From Oxalobacteraceae bacterium (GTDB taxonomy: Bacteria; Pseudomonadota; Gammaproteobacteria; Burkholderiales; Burkholderiaceae_D), in the NCBI GenBank assembly GCA_003537575.1, contig DPRS01000022.1, positions 34,828-76,556 of the forward strand: a stretch of DNA of 41,729 nucleotides. The letters run 5' to 3'. Shown here one piece after another: positions 23,607-31,765 of the stretch; position 1 is the first letter of the stretch; each line of letters begins with the position of its first letter. The notes beneath the pieces are model-generated. The model searched no databases. It worked only from the letters and a program-made list of their open reading frames with translations, and was not told where the DNA came from. Made by a program: the position numbers and the translations under genes.

Positions 23607-24758
23607 ATGAGCGATCACATGCCTGACGATCTGTCTGCCGCCGGCAGGGATCTGAGGGCCTACACCGACGAGTTGCGTCCCCGGCACGGCGTGGTGCGCA
23701 ACGTCCAGGGCGAGTGGGTGCTGCTGAGGCACGAACTGGTCGTGCAGGCCGCGCTGGCCCATGAGCTTTTTTCCAGCGCGGTGTCGAGCCACCTCCATGT
23801 TCCGAACGGCATCGACTCGGCCGAGCACACGGCATACCGGGAAGCCCTGGACCGCTTTCTCACGCCAGCGGCGCTCGCCCCCTTCCATGATGAATTCCGC
23901 CGGGTGGCGGCCGACCTGGTGGCGTCGCTGCCCAGGGGCGTTGCCGTCGACGCGGTGTCCCAAGTCGGCGTCCGGTTTGCCGTCCGGGCGCAAAGCGCAT
24001 GGCTGGGCTGGCCGGCCGATCTCGAAGATCGCCTCGTGGGCTGGGTTGCCGAGAACCATGCCGCGACGCGCTCGGGCGACAGGTCCTGGACGCGCCAGGT
24101 GGCGGAGTCGTTCGATGACCTGATCCGCTCCGTGCTCGAACCGCGCCGCAGCGCCGCGCGCGAGGACGGCACCGACGATGTCACCGCCCGGCTCATGCGG
24201 ACCGAAGTGAGTGGCCGGCCGCTGACCGACGCGGAGATCGTGTCGGTTTTACGGAACTGGACTGGCGGCGACCTGGGCTCCATCGCGCAGTGTATCGGCG
24301 TGCTGGTTCATTACCTGGCGACGCATCCCGCGGTGCAGGATCGTCTGCGCTCCGGCGTGCCTGACGCCGAAATCGATGCCATCGTCGACGAGATTCTGCG
24401 GATCGACGACCCGTTCGTGTCCAATCGCCGCGTGACGACGTGCCCTGTCACGATCGGCGGCGTGGAATTGCCGCAAGGAGCGCGCGTGAAGCTGAACTGG
24501 ACATCCGCAAACCGGGACGAGGCAGTCTTCGGCGACCCCGATGTCATGGATCCGGAGCACAACGCCGGCCGCAACCTGGTGTACGGCATCGGCAAGCACG
24601 CGTGCCCCGGGCGCTGGCTGGCGACGCTGGAAATGCGCATCGCGATACAAGAACTCCTCGCCGCGACGTCATCGATTGCACTCGACCCGCAGCAACCGGC
24701 CGAGCGGGCGGGGTCTCCGGTCGGCGGCTGGGCCAGCGTGGCGGTCGTGCTGGCGTAG
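23607..24758 (+). CDS. Cytochrome P450
   Basis: A soluble bacterial (class I type) P450 of 383 aa. Key features are the C-helix H74xxxR78, the I-helix segment WTGGDLGS (acid-alcohol pair D222/S225 in a shifted form), the K-helix E262-I-L-R265 and the heme loop YGIGKHACPG with axial Cys333. The aromatic before GxG is Tyr rather than the usual Phe. The ATG at 23607 follows a purine-rich GGGGATAAGG; the frame is open 17 codons further back. No ferredoxin or reductase gene is adjacent, so electrons must come from elsewhere. The substrate is unknown. It is flanked by fragments of broken genes, which suggests an exchange-prone spot, and may have been acquired. Confidence 0.9.
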   Translation: MSDHMPDDLSAAGRDLRAYTDELRPRHGVVRNVQGEWVLLRHELVVQAALAHELFSSAVSSHLHVPNGIDSAEHTAYREALDRFLTPAALAPFHDEFRRVAADLVASLPRGVAVDAVSQVGVRFAVRAQSAWLGWPADLEDRLVGWVAENHAATRSGDRSWTRQVAESFDDLIRSVLEPRRSAAREDGTDDVTARLMRTEVSGRPLTDAEIVSVLRNWTGGDLGSIAQCIGVLVHYLATHPAVQDRLRSGVPDAEIDAIVDEILRIDDPFVSNRRVTTCPVTIGGVELPQGARVKLNWTSANRDEAVFGDPDVMDPEHNAGRNLVYGIGKHACPGRWLATLEMRIAIQELLAATSSIALDPQQPAERAGSPVGGWASVAVVLA

Positions 24759-24854
24759 CCTCGTTTGGCTTGCAGTGCCACGCGATTGGCACTGCGGACT
24801 TTGGCGCACAGCACAAAGCGAGTTGATTCCGGTCGATGGCAAACGCGGGCCGGA

Positions 24855-26036
24855 TCATTCGCCCTTGGTTGTCGCCGGCTTTTTTCGCGGTTGTCGCGGA
24901 CGCGCGGCGGATTTTTTGCTTGTCTTCGCTGCCTTTTCCACAGGCACTGTCTCCTGCTGCACGATCACCTCTGGCGGCTCCGGCTGCACCTCCGGCACGG
25001 ACGCTGCCGTTGCATTGGCTGTGCCTGGCGCAGGCTTGTGTCCTGTACGCGAGCGCCGGCGCGGCGCGGCTGCCTTGGGCGGCTCGGGCATGAGAGGCTC
25101 TGGCGTGAGTTCCGGTTCCTGCGCACTTTCATTTTGCACTGAAGGTACGGAAGACACAGAAGGCACAGAGGCCGGGCCATTATTTTCCGTCCCGCCCATG
25201 GCGATTGCTGCAACATTGCTGCTGCGGTAAGCGTAGGCGCCGGATTTCTCGTCGCGTCCAAATTGAAACAGGCCGCGCGACTGCGCCTCTTCCAGCAAGT
25301 TGCCGAAGGTGCGGAAGCCGTAGTGGGACTCGTTGAAGTCGGGCTTGCGGCGCTTGATCGCTTGCTTGAGAACTGACGCCCAGATCTTGCCGCTGTCGCC
25401 GCGTGCGGACATCAGGGCGTCGAAGGTTTCGACTGCCATGTCGATGGCCTGTGTCCTGCGCAGCTCCAGCTCATCCTTGCGGCTGCTTTCTTCGGCAGGA
25501 GGGCGCTTTGTTGCATGTGGCGTTTCGCGGGTATCGCGCCTTGTGCTTGGGCGGCGACTTTCGCGCACAAGGTCGTCGTAAAAAATGAATTCGTCACAAT
25601 TGGCCACCAGCAGGTCGGAGGTCGATTGCTTGACGCCGACGCCAATCACTTGCTTGGCATTCTCGCGCAGCTTGGATACCAGCGGTGAAAAGTCGGAATC
25701 GCCGCTGATGATGACGAAGGTATTGACATGCGATTTGGTGTAGCACAGGTCGAGCGCATCGACGACCATTCTGATATCGGCGGAATTCTTGCCGGATTGG
25801 CGCACGTGCGGGATTTCAATCAATTCAAAATTAGCTTCATGCATCGTCGCCTTGAAGCCTTTGTAGCGATCCCAGTCGCAATAAGCCTTTTTCACGACAA
25901 TGCTTCCCTTGATCAGCAAGCGCTCGAGAACCGGCTTGATATCGAATTTTTCATACTTCGCATCGCGCACGCCGAGCGCGACGTTTTCGAAATCGCAGAA
26001 CAGCGCCATGCTGAGGTTGTCGTCAGAAGATGCCAT
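24855..26036 (-). CDS. NYN-domain putative RNase with OST-HTH/LOTUS-like domain
   Basis: A 393-aa protein. The NYN (PIN-like) nuclease domain, residues 8-160, has D15 in ALFCDFENV, D87 in SADIRMVVDAL and D113/D115 in ISGDSDFSPLV, the acidic residues expected for metal-dependent RNA cleavage. After a charged linker (165-205) comes an OST-HTH/LOTUS-like RNA-binding domain (about 207-285; AVLKQAIKRRKPDFNESHYGFRTFGNLLEEA). The last 110 residues are low-complexity, rich in Pro/Glu/Val and then Lys/Arg/Ala (KKSAARPRQPRKKPATTKG). NYN plus OST-HTH is a known pairing, proposed to act on RNA; the target here is unknown. It converges with the P450 gene. Confidence 0.88.
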   Translation of the reverse strand: MASSDDNLSMALFCDFENVALGVRDAKYEKFDIKPVLERLLIKGSIVVKKAYCDWDRYKGFKATMHEANFELIEIPHVRQSGKNSADIRMVVDALDLCYTKSHVNTFVIISGDSDFSPLVSKLRENAKQVIGVGVKQSTSDLLVANCDEFIFYDDLVRESRRPSTRRDTRETPHATKRPPAEESSRKDELELRRTQAIDMAVETFDALMSARGDSGKIWASVLKQAIKRRKPDFNESHYGFRTFGNLLEEAQSRGLFQFGRDEKSGAYAYRSSNVAAIAMGGTENNGPASVPSVSSVPSVQNESAQEPELTPEPLMPEPPKAAAPRRRSRTGHKPAPGTANATAASVPEVQPEPPEVIVQQETVPVEKAAKTSKKSAARPRQPRKKPATTKGE

Positions 26037-26149
26037 GAGTTATTAAGCCCGGAAGTGCAATGGAAAGTGCGGAACAGCATTATATCCTTAGCAGCAGTAA
26101 CAGCTTCCGTAGATCCATGCCGCTATAGCCTCGACCGCATGAATCGTTT

Positions 26150-26527
26150 GCCGGCGCCGGCATGCCTGTTATGGGGTGGAGGAGATGAGCAACGTCTTTA
26201 ATCCATAAGGCAATCGACGGTGCGCTTGCGGCCAATTCCGTTGAAATAGTCACGCCGCAATGGAGATGATCGCCCGGGTCATCATCCCTGGTGAAGTTTG
26301 CTGCCCGTGCCGTCTGCTGCCTCAAGTGCTGGAATTGTTTGCGTCACACAGTAGCCTCCGAGGACCAGAACTTCGCGCAATCGGGAGCCTTCGCGCAGCA
26401 CGAAAATTGCATCAATGCCCTTTTCCCTGGCAAGGCTGACACCATCCTTCTCACCCAGCACAAGCAGCGCCGTTACCCAGGGATCCACCAGTGCGCCAAC
26501 GCCGGCGGCACCGTAATCCAGGTATTT
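26150..26527 (-). pseudogene. Fragments resembling an ApbE-type FMN transferase
   Basis: In the 668-bp gap between the NYN gene and the aldehyde dehydrogenase gene, two minus-strand pieces look like ApbE (FAD:protein FMN transferase). The piece at 26282-26527 contains VDPWVTALLVLG and REKGIDAIFVLREG, like the C-terminal ADAWxTALxVLG region. The piece at about 26150-26247 contains WIKDVAHLLHPITGMPAPAN, like the HIIDPxTGxPA region. Their order is swapped relative to intact ApbE, and no N-terminus is present. This is judged by eye only. Apart from these and the terminator at 26643-26679, the gap holds nothing I can support. Confidence 0.4.
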
Positions 26528-26635
26528 TCAGGAGCGGCGTTAAGACGACACAGGACGCAGAGATTTTTCAGCAGACTTTATTGCCGTTGCGACCGACTTG
26601 ATTATTAAAGACAACAGCCGCCTCTGTCTGTCCCC

Positions 26636-26679
26636 AACAAAAAAACCCCAGCCTGACCGCAAAGGCCAGGCTGGGGTTT
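26636..26679 (-). terminator. Strong terminator of the transporter/dehydrogenase operon
   Basis: A 13-bp stem (AAACCCCAGCCTG at 26643-26655, its complement at 26667-26679) with an 11-nt loop is followed on the minus strand by seven T then GTT. It lies 25 bp after the stop codon of the last operon gene. Confidence 0.92.
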
Positions 26680-26704
26680 ATTGACGCCGCTTGCTATCGC
26701 GGAC

Positions 26705-28174
26705 TCAGATGCCGCCCATGCAGAGGTACTTAATCGACAGATACTCGTCGATGCCGTAGTGCGAGCCTTCGCGGCCGATGCCGGATTCCTTGACGCCGCC
26801 GAACGGCGCGACCTCGTTGGAAATCATCCCTTCATTGATGCCGACCATGCCGTATTCGAGCTGTTCGGCCACGCGCCATACCCGGCCGATATCGCGGGAA
26901 TAGAAGTAGGCCGCCAGGCCGTAACGGGTATTGTTGGCCAGCGCTACGGCTTCCTCGTCGGTCTTGAAGCGGAACAACGGCGCCACCGGCCCGAAGATTT
27001 CCTCCTGGGCGACGGCCATGTCCGCCGTGACATTGGTCAGCACGGTCGGGGCATAGAAATTGCCGCCGAGCGCATGGCGCGCGCCGCCAATCAATGCAGT
27101 CGCGCCCTTGCCGACGGCATCGGCGACCAGGCCGTCGACCTTGGCAATCGCAGCCTGGTTGATCAGCGGGCCGATCTGTACGTCCGGCTGCAAGCCGTCG
27201 CCGACTTTCATCGCCGCGGCCGCCTGTGCCAGTTTTTCGGCGAACAGGTCATACACGCCATCCTGCACGATGAAGCGATTGGCACACACGCAGGTCTGGC
27301 CGGCGTTGCGGTACTTCGAGGCGAGCGCGCCCTTTACCGCCGCATCGATGTCGGCATCGTTGAACACGATGAAAGGCGCATTGCCGCCGAGTTCCAGCGA
27401 CACGCGCTTGACGGTATCGGCGCACTGCGCCATCAGGCGCTTGCCGACCGGCGTCGAGCCGGTGAAGCTGAGCTTGCGCACGGTCGGGTTGGCCGTCAGC
27501 TCTTCGCCGACGGCGGCGGGGTGCGCGGTGGTGACGACATTCAGCACGCCTTTCGGAATGCCGGCGCGTTCGCCGAGTTCAGCCAGGGCCAGCGCCGACA
27601 ATGGCGTGGCTTCGGCCGGCTTGACCACCGAGGTGCAGCCGGCAGCCAGGGCCGGGGCAACCTTGCGGGTGATCATCGCGATCGGAAAGTTCCACGGCGT
27701 GATCGCTGCAGTGACGCCGACCGGCTGCTTGATTGCCACCAGGCGCTTGTCGCCGGTCGGCGACGGGATCACGTCGCCATACGTGCGCTTGCCCTCTTCG
27801 GCAAACCATTCGACGAAGGAGGCGCCGTAGGCGACTTCGCCGCGCGCTTCCGCCAGCGGCTTGCCCTGCTCCAGCGTCATGATGCGCGCCAGGTCTTCCT
27901 GGTTGGCCATGATCAGCTCGAACCATTTACGCAGGATGGCGGCGCGCTCCTTGGCAGTCTTCGCGCGCCAGGCCGGCAGCGCGGCATCGGCCGCGGCGAT
28001 GGCACGCTTCGTTTCGGCTGCGCCCATGTCGGGCACTTGCGCGATGGTCTCGCCATTGGCGGGATTGCGGACGGCGTTGACGGCGCCCTGGTCGGCATCG
28101 ACCCAGCTGCCGTCGATATAGGCTTGTTGCCTGAAAAGGCTGGAATCCTTGAGTTGCATGATTTCGCTATTCAT
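26705..28174 (-). CDS. gabD: NAD(P)-dependent succinate-semialdehyde dehydrogenase (GabD-like)
   Basis: An aldehyde dehydrogenase of 489 aa. The cofactor segment is TPWNFPIAM, FTGSTPVGK follows, the general base is E261 in LELGGNAP and the catalytic Cys is C295 in NAGQTCVCANR. The GQTCVCANR block is characteristic of GabD-type succinate-semialdehyde dehydrogenases; SSADH oxidises succinate semialdehyde to succinate. It is the last gene of the operon, 7 nt after the alcohol dehydrogenase, so it probably oxidises the aldehyde that enzyme makes. I used the ATG at 28174; the ATG at 28159 (MQLKDSSLFRQQ) is also possible, and neither has a strong ribosome site. Other short omega-semialdehydes cannot be excluded. 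Confidence 0.88.
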   Translation of the reverse strand: MNSEIMQLKDSSLFRQQAYIDGSWVDADQGAVNAVRNPANGETIAQVPDMGAAETKRAIAAADAALPAWRAKTAKERAAILRKWFELIMANQEDLARIMTLEQGKPLAEARGEVAYGASFVEWFAEEGKRTYGDVIPSPTGDKRLVAIKQPVGVTAAITPWNFPIAMITRKVAPALAAGCTSVVKPAEATPLSALALAELGERAGIPKGVLNVVTTAHPAAVGEELTANPTVRKLSFTGSTPVGKRLMAQCADTVKRVSLELGGNAPFIVFNDADIDAAVKGALASKYRNAGQTCVCANRFIVQDGVYDLFAEKLAQAAAAMKVGDGLQPDVQIGPLINQAAIAKVDGLVADAVGKGATALIGGARHALGGNFYAPTVLTNVTADMAVAQEEIFGPVAPLFRFKTDEEAVALANNTRYGLAAYFYSRDIGRVWRVAEQLEYGMVGINEGMISNEVAPFGGVKESGIGREGSHYGIDEYLSIKYLCMGGI

Positions 28175-28181
28175 TAGATTA

Positions 28182-29336
28182 TCAATAGACTGCACGGTAA
28201 ATGGCCAGCGCATCATCATAGCCGACATCGCGCGGGTTGTTCACCAGCAGGCGCTGCACGTTCATCGCATCCTTCGCCAGCATTTCCAGATCGCTTTCCG
28301 GTACCCCGGCGCTCTTCAGGTTTTGCTCAAAGGGCATCTCGGCGACCAGCGCACGGATTGCCGAGATGAATGCATCGGTGGCTTCCAGGTCGCTGGCGAA
28401 GCTGCGTCCCGGCAGGATGGCACGGGCGAGCTCGGCATACAGCGGCGCCGCCGCCTCGCGGTTGAATTCCAGCACAGGCACCAGCACCAGCGCATTGGTC
28501 AGACCATGCGGCAAATGATAATGGCCGCCGAGCGGATAAGCCAGTGCATGGACTGCCGCCACCGGCGCATTGGCGAAAGCCATGCCGGCGAACAGCGAAC
28601 CCAGCAGCATTGCTTCGCGGGCATCGGCATCCTTGCCGTCGCGGATCACGGTGCGGATATTGTTGTACAACATGGTCAAGGCGCGCAGCGCCAGCGAATC
28701 CGACAGCGGATTCTTCTTGTGGCGGCTGGTGTAGGACTCGATCGCATGCACCATCGCATCGACGCCGGTCATGGCGGTGATGCGCGGCGGCAGGCCGAGG
28801 GTCAGCAGGCTGTCCAGCAGCGCCACATCCGGGTACAGGAAGGAAGAGACCACGCCTTTCTTCTCGTTGCTCGGCGTGGTCAGGATCGAGATCGCCGTCA
28901 CTTCCGAGCCGGTGCCGGCGGTAGTCGGCACCTGCACCAGCGGCAGGCGCGGCCCGCGCGCCAGGCCGACGCCATAGATTTCCGGCAGCGGCTGCGGCGA
29001 TTTCACCAGCAGCGCAACCAGCTTGGCGGTGTCCATCGAACTGCCGCCGCCGAAACCGGTGACACCATCCACGCCGGCGGTGCGCGCCTGCTCGACGGCG
29101 GCCAGCACGCTGACTTCCGGCGGATCGGCCAGGACGTCGGAAAACACGGCGACCTGGATGCCGGCGGCTTGCAGGCTGTCCAGCGCGCCCTTCAGCATGC
29201 CCGACTCGTGCAGGAACTTGTCGGTGACGACGAACATGTTGGTGACGCCCAACTGGCGGGCCAGTTCGCCGAGCTTGCCAGCGGCGCCCTGTTCGCAGAC
29301 GATTTTCGGCGCGGTTTCAAAAATGAATTGAGACAT
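28182..29336 (-). CDS. Iron-containing alcohol dehydrogenase (4-hydroxybutyrate dehydrogenase-like)
   Basis: A group III Fe-type alcohol dehydrogenase of 384 aa. The nucleotide motif is GFGGGSSMDTAK (94-105). PTTAGTGSEVTAISILT and DAMVHAIESYTSRHKNP-type sequence follow. The metal site is in HALAYPLGGHYHLPHG. Family members oxidise or reduce small alcohols, diols and omega-hydroxy acids such as 4-hydroxybutyrate. Placed between the ABC transporter and a GabD-like enzyme, it most simply makes the semialdehyde that GabD then oxidises. The ATG at 29336 follows GGAGAAA, 18 nt after livF. The substrate assignment is inference. Confidence 0.85.
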   Translation of the reverse strand: MSQFIFETAPKIVCEQGAAGKLGELARQLGVTNMFVVTDKFLHESGMLKGALDSLQAAGIQVAVFSDVLADPPEVSVLAAVEQARTAGVDGVTGFGGGSSMDTAKLVALLVKSPQPLPEIYGVGLARGPRLPLVQVPTTAGTGSEVTAISILTTPSNEKKGVVSSFLYPDVALLDSLLTLGLPPRITAMTGVDAMVHAIESYTSRHKKNPLSDSLALRALTMLYNNIRTVIRDGKDADAREAMLLGSLFAGMAFANAPVAAVHALAYPLGGHYHLPHGLTNALVLVPVLEFNREAAAPLYAELARAILPGRSFASDLEATDAFISAIRALVAEMPFEQNLKSAGVPESDLEMLAKDAMNVQRLLVNNPRDVGYDDALAIYRAVY

Positions 29337-29354
29337 TGCGTTTCTCCTGGTGAC

Positions 29355-30011
29355 TTAGCCGGCGGTGACCACGCCGCGTTCGATGCGGAACACGCGGTCG
29401 ACCAGGTCGGCGGAATGAGTATCGTCGGATTCCGACAGGATGATCGACATTCCCTTGCTGCGCAAGGTGGCGATCACTTCCGTCAGGCGGCGCGACAGCA
29501 CCGGCGCCACCCCTTCGAACGGTTCGTCGAGCAGCAGCAGGGTGCGGCCCGGCATCAGTGCGCGCGCCAGCGCCACCAGCTTTTGCTGCCCGCCCGACAG
29601 CTGCAGGGCGCGGCGGCCGCGGAACTCCCTGACCTCAGGCATCAGGCTGTAGATCCATTCGAGGCGCTCTGCAGTATTCGGAATACTGTTGGCCCAGGAT
29701 GGCAGCAGCACGTTCTCTTCCACCGTCAGCGAGGGAATCAGGCGACGATCTTCCGGCATGTAGCTGATGCCGCGCGGCGCGCGGCCGTGCGGCGCGACAT
29801 TGGCGAGATTTTCGCCATTGACTTCGAGCTTCTGCGCATCGACCGGCATCAGGCCCATGATGGAGCGCATCAGCGTGGTCTTGCCGGCGCCATTGCGGCC
29901 GATCAGGCCGACCATAGCGCCCTTCGGCACTTCCATGCAGACGTCGCGCAGAATGGGAATGCGATCGATGGCCACGTTCAGGTTTTGAATCGAGAGCAGT
30001 GACTGGCTCAT
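29355..30011 (-). CDS. livF: ABC transporter ATPase, LivF type
   Basis: A 218-aa ATPase of a hydrophobic-amino-acid-type (HAAT) ABC importer. Walker A is GRNGAGKTT, the signature is LQLSGGQQKLVALARAL and Walker B is LLLLDEP, followed by the switch H-loop region. It is somewhat shorter than typical LivF (about 235 aa), ending shortly after DRVFRIERGVVTAG. The ATG overlaps the livG stop (ATGA). It should pair with the LivG-type ATPase to drive uptake of whatever the two binding proteins in this operon capture. Confidence 0.92.
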   Translation of the reverse strand: MSQSLLSIQNLNVAIDRIPILRDVCMEVPKGAMVGLIGRNGAGKTTLMRSIMGLMPVDAQKLEVNGENLANVAPHGRAPRGISYMPEDRRLIPSLTVEENVLLPSWANSIPNTAERLEWIYSLMPEVREFRGRRALQLSGGQQKLVALARALMPGRTLLLLDEPFEGVAPVLSRRLTEVIATLRSKGMSIILSESDDTHSADLVDRVFRIERGVVTAG

Positions 30012-30790
30012 GCTGTTTTTCCTTCCAGAATTTCCGATGGAACGATGTGGTGGCCGATCACCAGCTCTTGCACCCGTTCGTTGCCCAGCACGTCAGCGGG
30101 CGCGCCGTCGGCGATGATTTCGCCGCTGTAGAACGCCAGGATACGCGATACGTAGCGGGCCACGATATCCATGTCATGTTCGACGAACAGCACGGTGGTG
30201 CCGTGATGCCGCACCGCCGCCATCACGGTATCCATCAGCGGGAATTTTTCTTCGACGCTGACGCCGGAAGTCGGCTCGTCGAGCAGCAGCATGCGCGGAT
30301 TGCTGACCAGTGCCATGGCGATATCGATCAGCTTGCGCGCGCCCTGCGGCACGGCGCTCACCAGCGCATGGGCAAGATGGCCGACGCCGAATTCATCGAG
30401 AATCTCGAGCGCGCGCTTGCGCCGCACCGGCGTGTCGTAGCCGGCCATGAAGGCCGGGCGCGGGCTTTCCGCCGACACCAGCGCCACCATGACGTTGTCC
30501 AGCACACTCAGTTGCGGGAACAGTTGCGCGACCTGGAACGAGCGCGCCATGCCCATGCGGGTGATTTCACGCGAAGCGCGGCCGATGATGGGCTGGCCCT
30601 CGAACAGGATCTTGCCTCCCGAAGGCGGCAGGTAGCCGGTGACCATGTTGATGAAAGTGGTCTTGCCGGCGCCGTTGGAGCCGATCACGCCGACCACTTC
30701 GCCCTTGTTGATGCGCACGTTGATGTCGCGCGCGGCGACCACCGCGCCAAAGGTGCGCTGCAGGTCGATGGTTTCGAGAATCGCGGTCAT
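30008..30790 (-). CDS. livG: ABC transporter ATPase, LivG type
   Basis: A 260-aa HAAT ATPase. Walker A is GSNGAGKTTFINMVTG, the signature region is VPQGARKLIDIAMALV (non-canonical LSGGQ, as in some LivG homologues) and Walker B is MLLLDEPTSGVS, followed by VLFVEHDMDIV (H-loop). The start is the ATG at 30790 (MTAILETIDLQRTFGAVVAARD), which overlaps the livM stop by ATGA; the open frame extends upstream within livM without meaning. It ends in an ATGA overlap with livF. The VPQGA in place of LSGGQ is worth noting. Confidence 0.92.
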   Translation of the reverse strand: MTAILETIDLQRTFGAVVAARDINVRINKGEVVGVIGSNGAGKTTFINMVTGYLPPSGGKILFEGQPIIGRASREITRMGMARSFQVAQLFPQLSVLDNVMVALVSAESPRPAFMAGYDTPVRRKRALEILDEFGVGHLAHALVSAVPQGARKLIDIAMALVSNPRMLLLDEPTSGVSVEEKFPLMDTVMAAVRHHGTTVLFVEHDMDIVARYVSRILAFYSGEIIADGAPADVLGNERVQELVIGHHIVPSEILEGKTA

Positions 30791-31761
30791 GCTTTCACCT
30801 CTGCGGTAGTGGCGGCGGTAGTGGCGTCGGGGATTGCCGCGGCCTTGCGCCTGCTGACCAGGCTCCACAGGCCTTTCGGCAGGAAGATGATCAGGATCAA
30901 CAGCACCGTGCCCAGCATCAATTGCCAGGTATGCGGCGCTTCCTGGATGGCGAAGGTGCGCACCGCGGCGAACACGATAGCGGCAATGAACGGCGCGGCC
31001 ACATGGCCGGTGCCGCCCAGGATCGCGATGAACACGAATTCGCCGGAGGTCGTCCAGAACGCCATGTCGGGATCGATATGACCGGTGGCCATCGCGGTCA
31101 GCCCGCCGCCCAGCGCGGAAATACCAGCGGCGAAGATGTAGTTCGCGTAGATGGCAGCGCGCGGCGAGATGCCGAGATATTCGACGCGGATCTCGTTTTC
31201 GCGGATCGCTTCCGAAACCAGGCCGAGGCCTGACTTCATCAACTGGTGGAAGGCGATCGCTGCCACCGCGCTGATACCCACCGTCAGCAGGAAGATCACG
31301 CGTTTGGCGGATTCCGGCGACGGTTCCCAACCGAAGTAGGTCGGCATCGAGACGTTGAAGCCATCGGTAGAACCGAGCCCCGACGACTTGACCAGCACGC
31401 CGAACAGCACCATCGACAGCGCCATGGTCAGCATGGCGAAGAAAATGTCGCGGTAGCGCGCCAGCAACAGGCCGCAGACGGCGGCAAACGCCACCGCGAC
31501 GCCGACGCCGAGGGCCAGCAGGACAAAGGCGTCGCGCACGCCCAGGTATTGCATCGCCAGACCGGCCGCATAGCCGCCGACGCAGTAGAACAGCGCCTGG
31601 CCGAAAGTCACCAGGCCGACGCGCATCTGCACCACGACGCCCAGCACCACCAGTGCCTTGGCGAACGCCAGCGTGAGCAAAAAGCTCAGCCAGTCCGGCG
31701 CCAGGAAGCCGCCGACCGCGATGACGACGGCCGCGACCAATAATGAAAGTTCAGTACGCAT
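30787..31761 (-). CDS. livM: ABC transporter permease, LivM type
   Basis: An inner-membrane permease of 324 aa with about nine hydrophobic helices. It has LivM-family blocks: GQALFYCVGGYAAGL, LARYRDIFFAMLTMALSMVLFG, SEAIRENEIRVEYLGIS (the ATPase-contact EAA-like loop) and TGHIDPDMAFWTTSGEFVFIAILGGTGH. The ATG at 31761 (MRTELSLLV) follows AAGGAAG at about 10 nt; a TTG seven codons upstream is possible. It starts 4 nt after livH and overlaps livG by ATGA. Confidence 0.92.
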   Translation of the reverse strand: MRTELSLLVAAVVIAVGGFLAPDWLSFLLTLAFAKALVVLGVVVQMRVGLVTFGQALFYCVGGYAAGLAMQYLGVRDAFVLLALGVGVAVAFAAVCGLLLARYRDIFFAMLTMALSMVLFGVLVKSSGLGSTDGFNVSMPTYFGWEPSPESAKRVIFLLTVGISAVAAIAFHQLMKSGLGLVSEAIRENEIRVEYLGISPRAAIYANYIFAAGISALGGGLTAMATGHIDPDMAFWTTSGEFVFIAILGGTGHVAAPFIAAIVFAAVRTFAIQEAPHTWQLMLGTVLLILIIFLPKGLWSLVSRRKAAAIPDATTAATTAEVKA

Positions 31762-31765
31762 GATT

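Noticed and set aside
26681..31081. Very long open frames on the plus strand opposite the transporter/dehydrogenase operon (up to 617 codons)
   Set aside because: They are antisense to well-supported genes with conserved motifs and read as Arg/His/Gly/Gln-rich nonsense, as expected from GC-rich third positions.
30791..31330. N-terminal extension of the livG frame inside livM
   Set aside because: The added sequence is Arg/His-rich shadow of livM; the ATG at 30790 has the normal LivG start and an ATGA overlap.
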